Below, one piece after another: positions 7,350-14,566 of a stretch of DNA of 15,820 nucleotides. How positions within the stretch are numbered: position 1 is the first letter of the stretch; every line of letters begins with the position of its first letter. The notes beneath the pieces were generated by a model. It was not told the origin of the DNA. It worked only from the letters and a program-made list of their open reading frames with translations, and did not search any database. Where the stretch lies: the NCBI GenBank assembly GCA_018060635.1, contig JAGOVR010000023.1:1-15820 (forward strand), read 5' to 3'. Origin of the DNA: Bacteriovoracaceae bacterium. GTDB lineage: Bacteria; Bdellovibrionota; Bacteriovoracia; Bacteriovoracales; Bacteriovoracaceae. A program made the position numbers and the translations under genes.

Positions 7350-9950
7350 TTAAAGATTATTATAATACTCATCGTCATAAATCTCTACGTTCTGTGGATT
7401 AGCAATATCACCTTTACCAGGTTCAGTTCCTTGCACAAAAGATTCTAGATAGCTCTGTGCTCCTGCATGACCCACAATTGGTTTACCTGTTCCACGGTTG
7501 ATCATTATTTGTACGACTCCTTCAGGAATTACAAAATCGCTTTGGGGATATTTTTTAAGAGCTTCTGCCATAAAATTCATCCAAATAGGAAGAGCTGTTT
7601 TACCACCCGTCTCTCCATAACCTAAGGTTTTATTATCATCAAAACCAACCCACACTCCTACAACAACATGAGGAGAAAATCCTACGAACCAAGCATCCAC
7701 AAAATCATTAGTTGTTCCTGTTTTGCCACCAATAAAAGAACTCAAAGATCTTGCGGCTGTAGCAGTTCCCCTCTGAACAACTCCTTTAAGTAAATTGCTC
7801 ATAATAAAAGCATTCTTTGGATCATAAACTTGATCAGGAGCTAATAAATTTTTCCCCATCAATTCTGGAACACTATACATTTTTCCTTTTTGATCTTTAA
7901 TGGACATAATAGCTTGTGGAGGAATCCTTTTCCCTCCATTAGCAAAAATAGCATACGCCGCTGTTAATTCTAAAGGAGTTACACCAAAAGAACCCAAAGC
8001 AATACTTAAGTTATTAGGAAGCTTTTCTGTAATACCAAATCTTTCAGTAATCTCTTTAAGTGTAGAAACACCTAATGTTTCTGCCAATTTTATAGTCGGA
8101 ATATTACGACTTTCTTCTAAAGCTTGCCGATACGTAATAGGCCCCTTGTACTCTCCATCGTAATTTCTAGGCTTCCAGCTTAGTCCTTCATCTGTACCAG
8201 CTAAAGCTTGAGGGGTATCTATAAGGATACTCGCTGGATGATAATTACGTTCTAATCCTGCCGCATAAATAAGTGGTTTATAAGCAGATCCAGGTTGTCT
8301 GCGCGCTTGTGTAGCTCGATTAAACTGAGACTTCTCAAAGTTACTTCCACCCACTAAAGCTAAAATTTTTCCTGTCTGTGCTTCTAGTGCAACTAAAGCT
8401 CCTTGAACTACAGGCTCTTGCTCTAAAGCACAAAGTATAAACTTTTGTTTTTTGATAGCAGATATTATTTTTTGATCATTAAATTTTAATTTATTTTTGC
8501 CTGCTTGATCCCAAGCAGATGCCGCTAATTTTAAAATTTTTACCTGAATAACATCGCCTACTTTTAAAATTTGGGATGGTTGTACAACTCCTGCTGGAGG
8601 AGGCAAATCTTCTGAGCCACTAATTTGCCTAGGATGGGCCCATTTAAAACCTTCTAAAGGAATCACTCCCTTTACTCCTGCGATCGAAACATAAACCAAT
8701 TGAAAAAGATCATCAACCCGAGTCACTAGAGCTTCATGCAAATCATTCGCTTTTAAAAATTTTAAAAGTGTATCCTCAGAAAAAATCCCTGATTCAAAAT
8801 GCTCTGAATTATATTTTTTATTTTCTTTAACATGATAATCTAAAATTTTATTTAAGCTCTTCATTTCAAAGGGGATTTCCCAAATTTGCTCTCCTTCTGG
8901 TGTTAAGTAAAAAAAAGTGGAAGCTTCTTTAAAAATACTTTCTCTTGTTTTTGAAAAAAACTTTTCTATCTCCTCTGATTCTTTTAACGTTTTTGTTACT
9001 CCTACAAATCCATGTTTTTTATCTAAATCTCTCAATCCTGCAATAAGGCTTTTTTCAGCAATCTTTTGTAATTCAACATTTAGCGTTGTTGTAACCTCAA
9101 CGCCCTCTTTATTAAACTTCTCTTCTCCTACTACTTCCATAACTCTATTCCGAACCCACTCTGTAAAATAAATCCCATAGCTATTTTTCTTTCTACTAAT
9201 AATTTTAACTTTTTCTTTGCGTGCTTTGTCATATTCTTCTTTTGTAATTTTTCTTGTTTCTAACATTCTCTTTAAAACATATTCTTGTCTTTTTTTAGCC
9301 GCAGGAGGATTGAGAATAGGTGAATAACGGCTGGGAGCCACTAAGAGTCCAGCCATGAGCGCACTCTCTCCTACTGAAGCAGAAGTTAATTCTTTATCAA
9401 AATATCCTTTAAATGCAGTTTTAATTCCATAATATCCTGCTCCCAAGTAAACTTGATTTAAATAAAGAAAAAGGATTTCATCTTTATTAAATTTTTTCTC
9501 CAACTCGATCGCTAATAAAAAATCTTTTATCTTTCTAATAAAAGATTTTTCTCTCGTTAATAAAAGTGTCTTGGCTAGTTGCTGAGTAATGGTGCTTCCT
9601 CCTTGAACAATTTTCATAGCTTTAAGGTCTGCAACCAATGCCCTTAGTAAGGCCTTAATATTTATTCCTTTATGTTCATAAAAAGAATCATCTTCTGCGG
9701 CTAAAAATGATTGAATAATTTGTAAAGGAATGTCTTTAAACTCCACAATACTTCTTTTCTCATCTCCAACTTCCGCAATAAGCCTACCATCTTCTGCAAG
9801 AATTTTTGATGCTATAGAAGGTCGATAATCCGATAAATTTTTTATCTTTGGTAAGTCAAAAGAAATAAAATAAAATAATGAACCAAAAACTGCGGTTAAA
9901 ATAACAAGTGCTGAAAATATACCTATGATTAATTTTAAAATTGATTTAAT
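7350..9950 (-). CDS. mrcA: Penicillin-binding protein 1A, bifunctional transglycosylase/transpeptidase (probable AUU start)
   Basis: Inner-membrane class A PBP that polymerises and cross-links peptidoglycan in the periplasm. Counting 866 residues from ATT 9950: membrane anchor about 4-29 (LKLIIGIFSALVILTAVFG), then the pre-domain SDYRPSIASKILAEDG; transglycosylase with catalytic E86 in AAEDDSFYEHKG and GGSTITQQLAKTLLL; an OB-type insert around 410-475; transpeptidase SxxK at S555/K558 (GSAYKP), SRN in EESRNIP, and KTGT in GGKTGTTNDF. The frame is open to a stop at 9960-9962, yet the only ATG/GTG/TTG before the transglycosylase is GTG 9746, which would remove the whole anchor. AAGGAG at 9961-9956 sits 5 nt before ATT, which overlaps the upstream gene's stop. 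The C-terminal tail is acidic (DDEYYNNL). Confidence 0.93.
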   Translation of the reverse strand: MKSILKLIIGIFSALVILTAVFGSLFYFISFDLPKIKNLSDYRPSIASKILAEDGRLIAEVGDEKRSIVEFKDIPLQIIQSFLAAEDDSFYEHKGINIKALLRALVADLKAMKIVQGGSTITQQLAKTLLLTREKSFIRKIKDFLLAIELEKKFNKDEILFLYLNQVYLGAGYYGIKTAFKGYFDKELTSASVGESALMAGLLVAPSRYSPILNPPAAKKRQEYVLKRMLETRKITKEEYDKARKEKVKIISRKKNSYGIYFTEWVRNRVMEVVGEEKFNKEGVEVTTTLNVELQKIAEKSLIAGLRDLDKKHGFVGVTKTLKESEEIEKFFSKTRESIFKEASTFFYLTPEGEQIWEIPFEMKSLNKILDYHVKENKKYNSEHFESGIFSEDTLLKFLKANDLHEALVTRVDDLFQLVYVSIAGVKGVIPLEGFKWAHPRQISGSEDLPPPAGVVQPSQILKVGDVIQVKILKLAASAWDQAGKNKLKFNDQKIISAIKKQKFILCALEQEPVVQGALVALEAQTGKILALVGGSNFEKSQFNRATQARRQPGSAYKPLIYAAGLERNYHPASILIDTPQALAGTDEGLSWKPRNYDGEYKGPITYRQALEESRNIPTIKLAETLGVSTLKEITERFGITEKLPNNLSIALGSFGVTPLELTAAYAIFANGGKRIPPQAIMSIKDQKGKMYSVPELMGKNLLAPDQVYDPKNAFIMSNLLKGVVQRGTATAARSLSSFIGGKTGTTNDFVDAWFVGFSPHVVVGVWVGFDDNKTLGYGETGGKTALPIWMNFMAEALKKYPQSDFVIPEGVVQIMINRGTGKPIVGHAGAQSYLESFVQGTEPGKGDIANPQNVEIYDDEYYNNL

Positions 9951-10791
9951 AAGTACTCCTTAAATTCCAATCTTTAATAAGTAAACTTAATTGCTGAGCA
10001 ATTTTTTTCCCTTGCTCTTCACCTTGGCGAATAATCTGTGTAGCTTCTTGTAAAGAATCTAATGGGATATTAGTTAACTTTATATTAAAAAATAAAAAAT
10101 TTGGTGAATTTTTTATCTGATATTTTTTTTGAAGACGTTTATATTTTTCTTCTAATTTTTTTTGGGTAGGTTGCTGAAATTTTAAGGGCACATTAAGTGC
10201 ATTTAAGACAACTACTTTGTCAAAACCCTCTAAATAATGATCCCAAGATGTTATCTCTTTTTCATCATTTAACCCTTGCTCTATCGTTTCGTTAGCTCCT
10301 AGAAAAAAATCCTTCTTATCTAATTTAGAAAAAATTGTTGAAAACTTTTCTACCGTTTTTTTATTCCAAGACTTGGAGAAAGGCTTGTCACTTTTTTCCA
10401 AGTCCGACATCCATTGATAGAAGTACCACTCAACTAAATTAGCTTTCGCTGTTCTAGCATAAGCCTCCGCAATCAAAAAACCTAACTCTGCTCCGCCAAT
10501 TTTTAATATAGTAATTTTCTTTTCTTCAAAACTTTTCAAAACTCCGATATAACTTAAACTATGATAAAGAGCTGGTAGTAAAATAACAGCTATCTTTGGG
10601 TCTTTATTTTCTATCTTTTCGTTTATATCTACTGAAGGTGCGACGACACTACTATTTTCCGTTACTTCTACATTCTCTAAATCATTTCGATTCTCTGTCA
10701 TTTCTTGCGGCTCACTTTGTGATTGCCTAGAAGTAGAGTGAGAGCACCCTATTAATATTAGCAATACAAATAATATGAACTGACATTTCAT
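9946..10791 (-). CDS. Predicted lipoprotein with degenerate patatin-like domain
   Basis: The 281-residue product begins with a lipoprotein signal peptide; the lipobox is LIGC with the modified Cys at 16, followed by a Ser/Gln/Glu-rich linker to about residue 65. From 67 on, KIAVILLPALYHSLSYIGVLKSFEE and KITILKIGGAELGFLIAEAYA follow the patatin-phospholipase pattern (glycine-rich loop, HxGVLKALEE helix, then GxSxG). Here the GTSAG-type nucleophile elbow reads GGAELG (99-104), with Ala at the Ser position, and the glycine loop is also lost; no DG[GA] catalytic Asp motif is obvious. It is therefore probably a non-enzymatic relative. It starts 5 nt after xseB and its stop overlaps the PBP1A start, which suggests a cell-wall or envelope role. 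The patatin link is my pattern reading, not a search result. Confidence 0.7.
   Translation of the reverse strand: MKCQFILFVLLILIGCSHSTSRQSQSEPQEMTENRNDLENVEVTENSSVVAPSVDINEKIENKDPKIAVILLPALYHSLSYIGVLKSFEEKKITILKIGGAELGFLIAEAYARTAKANLVEWYFYQWMSDLEKSDKPFSKSWNKKTVEKFSTIFSKLDKKDFFLGANETIEQGLNDEKEITSWDHYLEGFDKVVVLNALNVPLKFQQPTQKKLEEKYKRLQKKYQIKNSPNFLFFNIKLTNIPLDSLQEATQIIRQGEEQGKKIAQQLSLLIKDWNLRSTY
9956..9961 (-). promoter_or_regulatory. Ribosome site deciding the PBP1A start
   Basis: On the minus strand AAGGAG is followed by the five bases TACTT and then ATT (9950-9948). The last T of ATT is the first base of the TAA that ends the upstream lipoprotein gene, an ATTAA junction that mirrors the usual ATGA overlap. 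No ATG, GTG or TTG in the PBP frame lies within 200 nt, so this site points to AUU initiation or to an ATG changed by one base. Confidence 0.6.
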
Positions 10792-10796
10792 GATTT

Positions 10797-11048
10797 TTAT
10801 TCTTCCTGAATTTTTGCTGTGTAAGCTTTAGACTGAACCTCTAAATCTTTTTCTAACAAACTTTCTGTTAGAACTTTTATTTTTTTTTCTGCAGAATCTA
10901 GAACTTGTTTACATCCTTTATAGAGCTCCATACCTTTTTCAAATTTTTTTAAACTCTCATCGAGTGAAAGATTCCCTGATTCGAGCTCCCCTACTATTTC
11001 TTCTAATTTATTTAGTTGCTCTTCAAAATTTTTAACACTACCTGTCAT
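10797..11048 (-). CDS. xseB: Exodeoxyribonuclease VII small subunit
   Basis: Small subunit of ExoVII, which with several copies per XseA chain degrades single-stranded DNA to oligonucleotides. The 83-residue product is almost all helix and carries the family pattern FEEQLNKLEEIVGELESGNLSLDESLKKFEKGMELYKGC (residues 8-46), the usual length and composition. An AAGAGAG ribosome site precedes ATG 11048. It is the first gene of the run that continues with the lipoprotein and PBP1A. xseA, its partner, is not in the window, so it must be encoded elsewhere. It is divergent from flgM across an 88-nt region. Confidence 0.95.
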   Translation of the reverse strand: MTGSVKNFEEQLNKLEEIVGELESGNLSLDESLKKFEKGMELYKGCKQVLDSAEKKIKVLTESLLEKDLEVQSKAYTAKIQEE

Positions 11049-11076
11049 ATTATTCTCTCTTTAAACTAAAAATATA

Positions 11077-11085
11077 TGCTATAAT
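11077..11085 (+). promoter_or_regulatory. Extended -10 promoter for flgM-csrA
   Basis: TGCTATAAT is a perfect extended -10 (TGN-TATAAT) 51 nt before the flgM ATG. No good -35 lies 17 nt upstream, which fits an extended -10 promoter of the housekeeping sigma. No sigma-28 element (TAAA-N15-GCCGATAA) is visible, so flgM here does not look like a FliA-driven gene. A weak TTTGC/GCAAA hairpin (11097-11113) lies in the leader. Confidence 0.6.
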
Positions 11086-11136
11086 GTAATCCATAATTTG
11101 CTTTCTTTGCAAAAAAACACATTGCAGGAGTGTTTT

Positions 11137-11328
11137 ATGAAACAATCTAAACTTTTAAATTGTAGTGATAAACAAAATAGACCTTCATCTCCTAAAAATT
11201 CTTGTAAAATCATAGAGTTACCACTAAATAAAAAGTTAAACATTATAAAAAAACAAATAAAAGAGGGCACTTATCATATCAATTTGGATTCTTTGGCTGA
11301 AAAAATCATGAAAAAAGAGATTAAGTAG
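11137..11328 (+). CDS. flgM: FlgM-like anti-sigma-28 factor (short)
   Basis: FlgM binds and holds the flagellar sigma factor FliA until the hook is complete and FlgM is exported. This 63-residue protein is shorter than the 90-100 residues common in enterobacteria, but its C-terminal half (KLNIIKKQIKEGTYHINLDSLAEKI, about 33-57) fits the FlgM sigma-binding pattern, with the GTYHID-like turn and the AEKIMKKE helix. The N-terminus is polar and likely disordered. GCAGGAG lies 6 nt before ATG 11137; an upstream in-frame TTG at 11098 lacks such a site. It stands before csrA and fliW. flgN, flgK and flgL, often found between flgM and csrA, are absent. Confidence 0.82.
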   Translation: MKQSKLLNCSDKQNRPSSPKNSCKIIELPLNKKLNIIKKQIKEGTYHINLDSLAEKIMKKEIK

Positions 11329-11443
11329 GCCTTAAAACGTTCCAAATAACTTTATTTTCCTTGCGTTTTATACTGATAGGCCATATGAATGGCTGGTTAT
11401 TTTAACCGACAAGGAATTCGGCAAGATTAGTTGAGGATGAACT
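11329..11443 (+). promoter_or_regulatory. csrA leader with putative CsrA binding sites
   Basis: The leader holds ACAAGGA (11409-11415), an exact match to the ACARGGA core of the CsrA consensus RUACARGGAUGU, and a second AGGATG (11434-11439) that is also the csrA ribosome site. A small stem GCCAT/ATGGC with a four-base loop (11380-11393) lies upstream. A possible TATACT -10 box is at 11369-11374 without a clear -35. Together this suggests CsrA represses its own translation, as is known in E. coli; that is inference from motif matches. Confidence 0.5.
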
Positions 11444-11677
11444 ATGCTTGTTTTAACAAGGAAGCTAGGAGAAAGTATCGCTATTGATGACCACATTAAA
11501 ATTACTGTGGTGCAAATCAAAGGCAAACAAGTTCGTTTGGGAATCCAAGCCCCTAAAGAAACCAAAATACACCGAGAAGAAGTTTATCACTCCATTCAAC
11601 AAGAAAATGTTGAGGCTTCTAAAAGTCATCCAAATGATATTTCTTTTGAAGATGAGATTGAATCTGACCAAGATTAA
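11444..11677 (+). CDS. csrA: Carbon storage/flagellar translational regulator CsrA
   Basis: Dimeric RNA-binding protein that blocks or stabilises target mRNAs at GGA motifs; in many flagellated bacteria it represses flagellin translation and is neutralised by FliW. The 77-residue product has the conserved core MLVLTRKLGESIAI, including RNA-contact residues L4, R6 and R44 (in IHREEVY). The C-terminal tail beyond residue 55 is longer and more acidic (SFEDEIESDQD) than in the 61-residue E. coli protein, in line with FliW-type CsrA, which has a C-terminal extension. GAGGAT precedes the ATG. Its neighbour fliW 133 nt downstream supports the CsrA-FliW partner switch. Confidence 0.97.
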   Translation: MLVLTRKLGESIAIDDHIKITVVQIKGKQVRLGIQAPKETKIHREEVYHSIQQENVEASKSHPNDISFEDEIESDQD

Positions 11678-11741
11678 ATTTTAGTTTTTTATTTATATAA
11701 TTTTCTATTTTTCAAATATTTAATACCTAATATATTTTTTC

Positions 11742-11770
11742 TTGCTTGCATCATAGTGGCCTGCTACACT
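11742..11770 (+). promoter_or_regulatory. Possible promoter for fliW
   Basis: TTGCTT (11742-11747) and TACACT (11765-11770) are separated by 17 nt, 40 nt before the fliW start. The boxes match consensus only at three and four of six positions. The preceding stretch after csrA (11678-11740) is nearly pure A/T with no terminator hairpin, so fliW could also be read through from csrA. Confidence 0.3.
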
Positions 11771-11810
11771 CGGTTAATATTCTGTGGTTTTTGTTTTTTG
11801 GGAGGAAGAT

Positions 11811-12317
11811 GTGCAAATAAAAACATCTCGCTTTGGAGAAGTTTCAGTAAAAGATGAAGATGTTATCCACTTTCCTCAAGGAATTCTAGGATTTGATTCT
11901 TTAAAAAAATTCTTTATTGTTGATCCTAATGATAAAAATCTTATCCTGTGGCTACAATCTGTTGATAATGAAAATATTGCATTTCCTATTCTTGAGCCTA
12001 AAATTTTTGAGCCTACTTACCAAGTAGAAATTTCACCGACAGAAACAGCAAGTCTGCAACTTTCTAACATTGAAAATTGTGAAATTTACGCCATTGTCAC
12101 TATCCCTAAAAATACTGCTGAAATATCCATTAATATGAAGGCGCCGATTATAATCAATACTCAAAATCGTATTGCACGCCAAATTGTTTTACAAAATCCC
12201 AAATTTCAAGTGAAGCAAGAAATCTATGGTCAACTTAAACAAATGATTATGCAAAAAGAATATCACGAACCTGCTTCACGCAAGAAAACTCCTCGTGTTA
12301 ATCGCCCTCAAGCATAA
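11811..12317 (+). CDS. fliW: Flagellar assembly factor FliW
   Basis: FliW binds flagellin and, when free, binds CsrA allosterically and relieves its repression of flagellin mRNA. The 168-residue protein shows the family pattern: TSRFGEVSVKDEDVIHFPQGILGF (5-28), LWLQSVDNENIAFPI, the middle YAIVTIP and the NMKAPIIINTQNRIARQIVL block. GTG at 11811 is chosen because GGGAGGAA stands 3 nt before it and family members begin at this point; an upstream in-frame GTG (11784) has no ribosome site, and the ATG at 11809 is out of frame and stops after three codons. Its 3' end is 10 bp from the stop of the convergent TPR gene. Confidence 0.96.
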   Translation: MQIKTSRFGEVSVKDEDVIHFPQGILGFDSLKKFFIVDPNDKNLILWLQSVDNENIAFPILEPKIFEPTYQVEISPTETASLQLSNIENCEIYAIVTIPKNTAEISINMKAPIIINTQNRIARQIVLQNPKFQVKQEIYGQLKQMIMQKEYHEPASRKKTPRVNRPQA

Positions 12318-12327
12318 AAAAAGTAAT

Positions 12328-13092
12328 CTATATTAAGTTTAAATTGGTCTCTTTGGCAGACCTAGAAAGTTGTAAGTACATCAATGCCTCTGAATTATTA
12401 GCATCTCTATCTAGAACTTTTTCCCACTCTGTTTGCGCCTCTAAAATAGAACCACTGCTGTAATACATAAGTCCTAAAGCTAAACGAGCAGGAAGATGCG
12501 ACGGCTCTTCATTGCGTAGTCGTCTCAATTCTTCAATGCCTTTTAAAATAAATCCTTTCCGCGCATAAACCTTGGCAAGATTTATTCTTACTTCAAAATT
12601 TTGAGGATCTAATCCAATAGCTTTTTTATATTCAAATATAGCTTCATCATAGCGACAGTACGAAACATAAGACTCTGCTAATTCATAATGTTTTAAAGCA
12701 AACTTCTTATTAAGATGGGTATCTTGAATTTCACCTGAATGAGACTTAACTTGCTCGTTAGTTTTTTCAAAAATATCTCTAGCTGAATCATATTTACCAA
12801 TATCATTGAGAATAACGGAAAGACTTATAGCGGCTTCTGTATGATCAGGCTCTATTTCTAAGACTTTATGAAAAGATTTTACTGCTTTTCCAATCTCACC
12901 ACGAATATGAAAAATATTGGCCATATAGAAAAAAGCTTCAGCACAGTGAGCATCTTCCTCTATCACTGCTTTAAATATTTCTAAGGCGTTTTTATAATCA
13001 TTTTTTTTGTAATAATCTTCCCCTCTTTTGAGAAGATTTCTAAGAGACAAGCCTTTTAAGATGACTCCGCCAGTTGTGCTAGTTTTTGACAT
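12328..13092 (-). CDS. TPR-repeat protein
   Basis: The 254-residue product is made of tetratricopeptide repeats from about residue 20 to 245; clear copies include NLLKRGEDYYKKNDYKNALEIF, AEAFFYMANIFHIRGEIGKA and VRINLAKVYARKGFILKG, each ending in the x-DP/EPxxxEA type turn. There is no signal peptide, so it is probably cytoplasmic, and the function is unknown; TPR proteins hold partners together. The ATG at 13092 lies inside bamD (37-nt overlap in another frame) and has an AGGGGAAA site 4 nt before it, so the overlap is probably real and the gene is translated from the bamD message. The pairing with bamD hints at an envelope or motility-linked role, which I infer from position only. Confidence 0.85.
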   Translation of the reverse strand: MSKTSTTGGVILKGLSLRNLLKRGEDYYKKNDYKNALEIFKAVIEEDAHCAEAFFYMANIFHIRGEIGKAVKSFHKVLEIEPDHTEAAISLSVILNDIGKYDSARDIFEKTNEQVKSHSGEIQDTHLNKKFALKHYELAESYVSYCRYDEAIFEYKKAIGLDPQNFEVRINLAKVYARKGFILKGIEELRRLRNEEPSHLPARLALGLMYYSSGSILEAQTEWEKVLDRDANNSEALMYLQLSRSAKETNLNLI

Positions 13093-13820
13093 TCATTTCC
13101 CCTATCTTTTATGTAGGAATCCAAAAAATCCTTATACTGCTCAGCATACAAGGCGCAGGCAGAAAAGTCTTTCATTTTATAAGAACTCTCTATAATTCTA
13201 TTCATGGCATGAGCTGAAATAAGCTTATCAGCCTCCATCTCTAGCATTGTCAAAAGAAGCAAATAGCGCTCTCTAGCTGCTTGATATTCCTTTGTTTTGA
13301 AATAAAAATCAGCAATATACTGCTCTTTTTTCTTAAACAACTTTTGAGCTGAATCAATCATTTTTTTTGAGGGTTCAACATACTCTGAATTAGGATAATT
13401 AATTAAAATTTCTTGATAGTGCTTAATTGCTTCATTGGCCACAGATAAGTCTCGATCAAAAGTAGTAGGAATTTGATTCCGATAAGATTCCGCAATCTTC
13501 CAAACAACATAAGGAGCTTTAGCATGGCGAGGATGAAAATCTTTGAAAAGCAAATAAGCTGAGGCTGATTCTACATAATTTTTTTGTAAAAAAAGCACAT
13601 CCGCTTGTAATAACTGTGCTGGGGTTGCATAAAAACTATAAGGATGCTCTGTTCTCAGTGTAGAAAGTTTTTCTGAGGCTTGAAGATAACTTTTTCTTTT
13701 AATCAAACGCTCTGCTTGATTAAAAAGAACTTCTGCTTCTGTTTTTTCTTTTTTACTAGATGAGCTACACGCACTTAAAAAAAGAACCCCTAATAAAAAA
13801 AAGCCTGCTAATTTTTGCAT
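13056..13820 (-). CDS. bamD: Outer membrane assembly lipoprotein BamD
   Basis: BamD is the essential lipoprotein of the BAM complex that folds beta-barrel proteins into the outer membrane from the periplasmic side. The signal peptide is followed by the lipobox LSAC, Cys at 18. After a Ser/Lys linker come TPR-like repeats with the BamD pattern: AEVLFNQAERLIKRKSYLQASEKL, ATPAQLLQADVLFLQKNYVESASAY, VVWKIAESYRNQIPTTFDRD and KHYQEILINYPNSEYV. The 254-residue length agrees with the family. The ribosome site before ATG 13820 is weak. Upstream on the same strand lies the BatE-like gene and downstream the overlapping TPR gene. Confidence 0.9.
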   Translation of the reverse strand: MQKLAGFFLLGVLFLSACSSSSKKEKTEAEVLFNQAERLIKRKSYLQASEKLSTLRTEHPYSFYATPAQLLQADVLFLQKNYVESASAYLLFKDFHPRHAKAPYVVWKIAESYRNQIPTTFDRDLSVANEAIKHYQEILINYPNSEYVEPSKKMIDSAQKLFKKKEQYIADFYFKTKEYQAARERYLLLLTMLEMEADKLISAHAMNRIIESSYKMKDFSACALYAEQYKDFLDSYIKDRGNECQKLAQLAESS

Positions 13821-13860
13821 TCAAGGAATTTACTCTGTATTACCATCTTAGACAATAGCT

Positions 13861-14520
13861 CTATAGGGGAAATATCCCATTTTCTTTTTTGATCCAGCCT
13901 GCAAAAGACTTGGGATAACAAATAAAAGACCAATCTGAACCTTTCTTATACATAATCTTAGTTCCTAAAGGTAAGGTCCCGTTTATAGGGAAAAGTGCCG
14001 AAGCTCCTTCATAAACATTTACTTTCTCCAGAGCAATCCCCACCTCATATTTTTTACTTATAATGAATTTAAAAATCAGAGGAGAAAACGCTAACAAAAC
14101 AGCAACCGTTAACAGAAATTTAATTTTCATTTTTCTAAATCTCAAAATAAGTAAAAAAAATAAAATAACAATGCTACTTAATAAATAAAAGAATTCCCAT
14201 GGTGCTTCCTGTGTTTTCAAAAGAAGAACATCATAAGAAACGCTAGATTCTTCTTCAACGCTCAGTGCTTCTTTTGTGGCTTTTAAGTTATGCGAAAGAC
14301 GATGGTCTCTAAATCCCAGTGACCAAGCTTTTTCTAAGTGATAACGTGCTAATGGTAAATTTTCTTTTTTAAAATAGATAGTGCCTAAATTATAATGAAA
14401 AAGACTTGGATCTATTTCTTTCTGCAAAGAAATTAAATCTTTTTCTACTTGGCTATAATCTTTTTTTAAGTAAATCTGCTCTAATGACTTTAGAGCTTCT
14501 GTTGTGCTATCTTCTTTCAT
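13861..14520 (-). CDS. BatE-like TPR / two-TM / SH3-domain membrane protein
   Basis: A 219-residue protein in three parts: cytoplasm- or periplasm-facing TPR helices (about 8-85, with YNLGTIYFKKENLPLARYHLEKAW), two membrane helices (about 109-127 and 135-153), and a C-terminal bacterial SH3-like domain (about 161-213, including LPLGTKIMYKKGSDWSFI and AGWIKKENG). This layout is that of BatE-type proteins from 'aerotolerance' (bat) operons, but batA-batD are not present beside it, so the name is only descriptive. No signal peptide is seen. The ATG at 14520 has an AGGA site 8 nt before it. It lies 40 nt upstream of bamD and is divergent from the aminotransferase gene across 46 nt. Confidence 0.75.
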   Translation of the reverse strand: MKEDSTTEALKSLEQIYLKKDYSQVEKDLISLQKEIDPSLFHYNLGTIYFKKENLPLARYHLEKAWSLGFRDHRLSHNLKATKEALSVEEESSVSYDVLLLKTQEAPWEFFYLLSSIVILFFLLILRFRKMKIKFLLTVAVLLAFSPLIFKFIISKKYEVGIALEKVNVYEGASALFPINGTLPLGTKIMYKKGSDWSFICYPKSFAGWIKKENGIFPL

Positions 14521-14566
14521 GGTCTAAATCCTGATTTATAACTTAATATTTAAAAAAGGTTAACGT

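Noticed and set aside
7900..8163. Plus-strand ORF opposite PBP1A (also 8917-9171)
   Set aside because: Antisense to conserved transpeptidase and linker coding sequence, with no family resemblance and no ribosome site.
7350..9746. PBP1A starting at GTG 9746
   Set aside because: It would remove the membrane anchor and pre-domain that are plainly encoded upstream in the same open frame, and no ribosome site precedes it.
11098..11136. Longer FlgM from TTG 11098
   Set aside because: No ribosome site before it, while GCAGGAG stands 6 nt before ATG 11137; the added residues overlap the ribosome site itself.
11368..11684. Alternative ORFs overlapping csrA on both strands
   Set aside because: csrA is certain in its frame; the others are out-of-frame shadows without family resemblance.
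11784..11810. Longer FliW from GTG 11784
   Set aside because: GGGAGGAA directly precedes GTG 11811 and the family N-terminus starts there; the extra residues do not resemble FliW.
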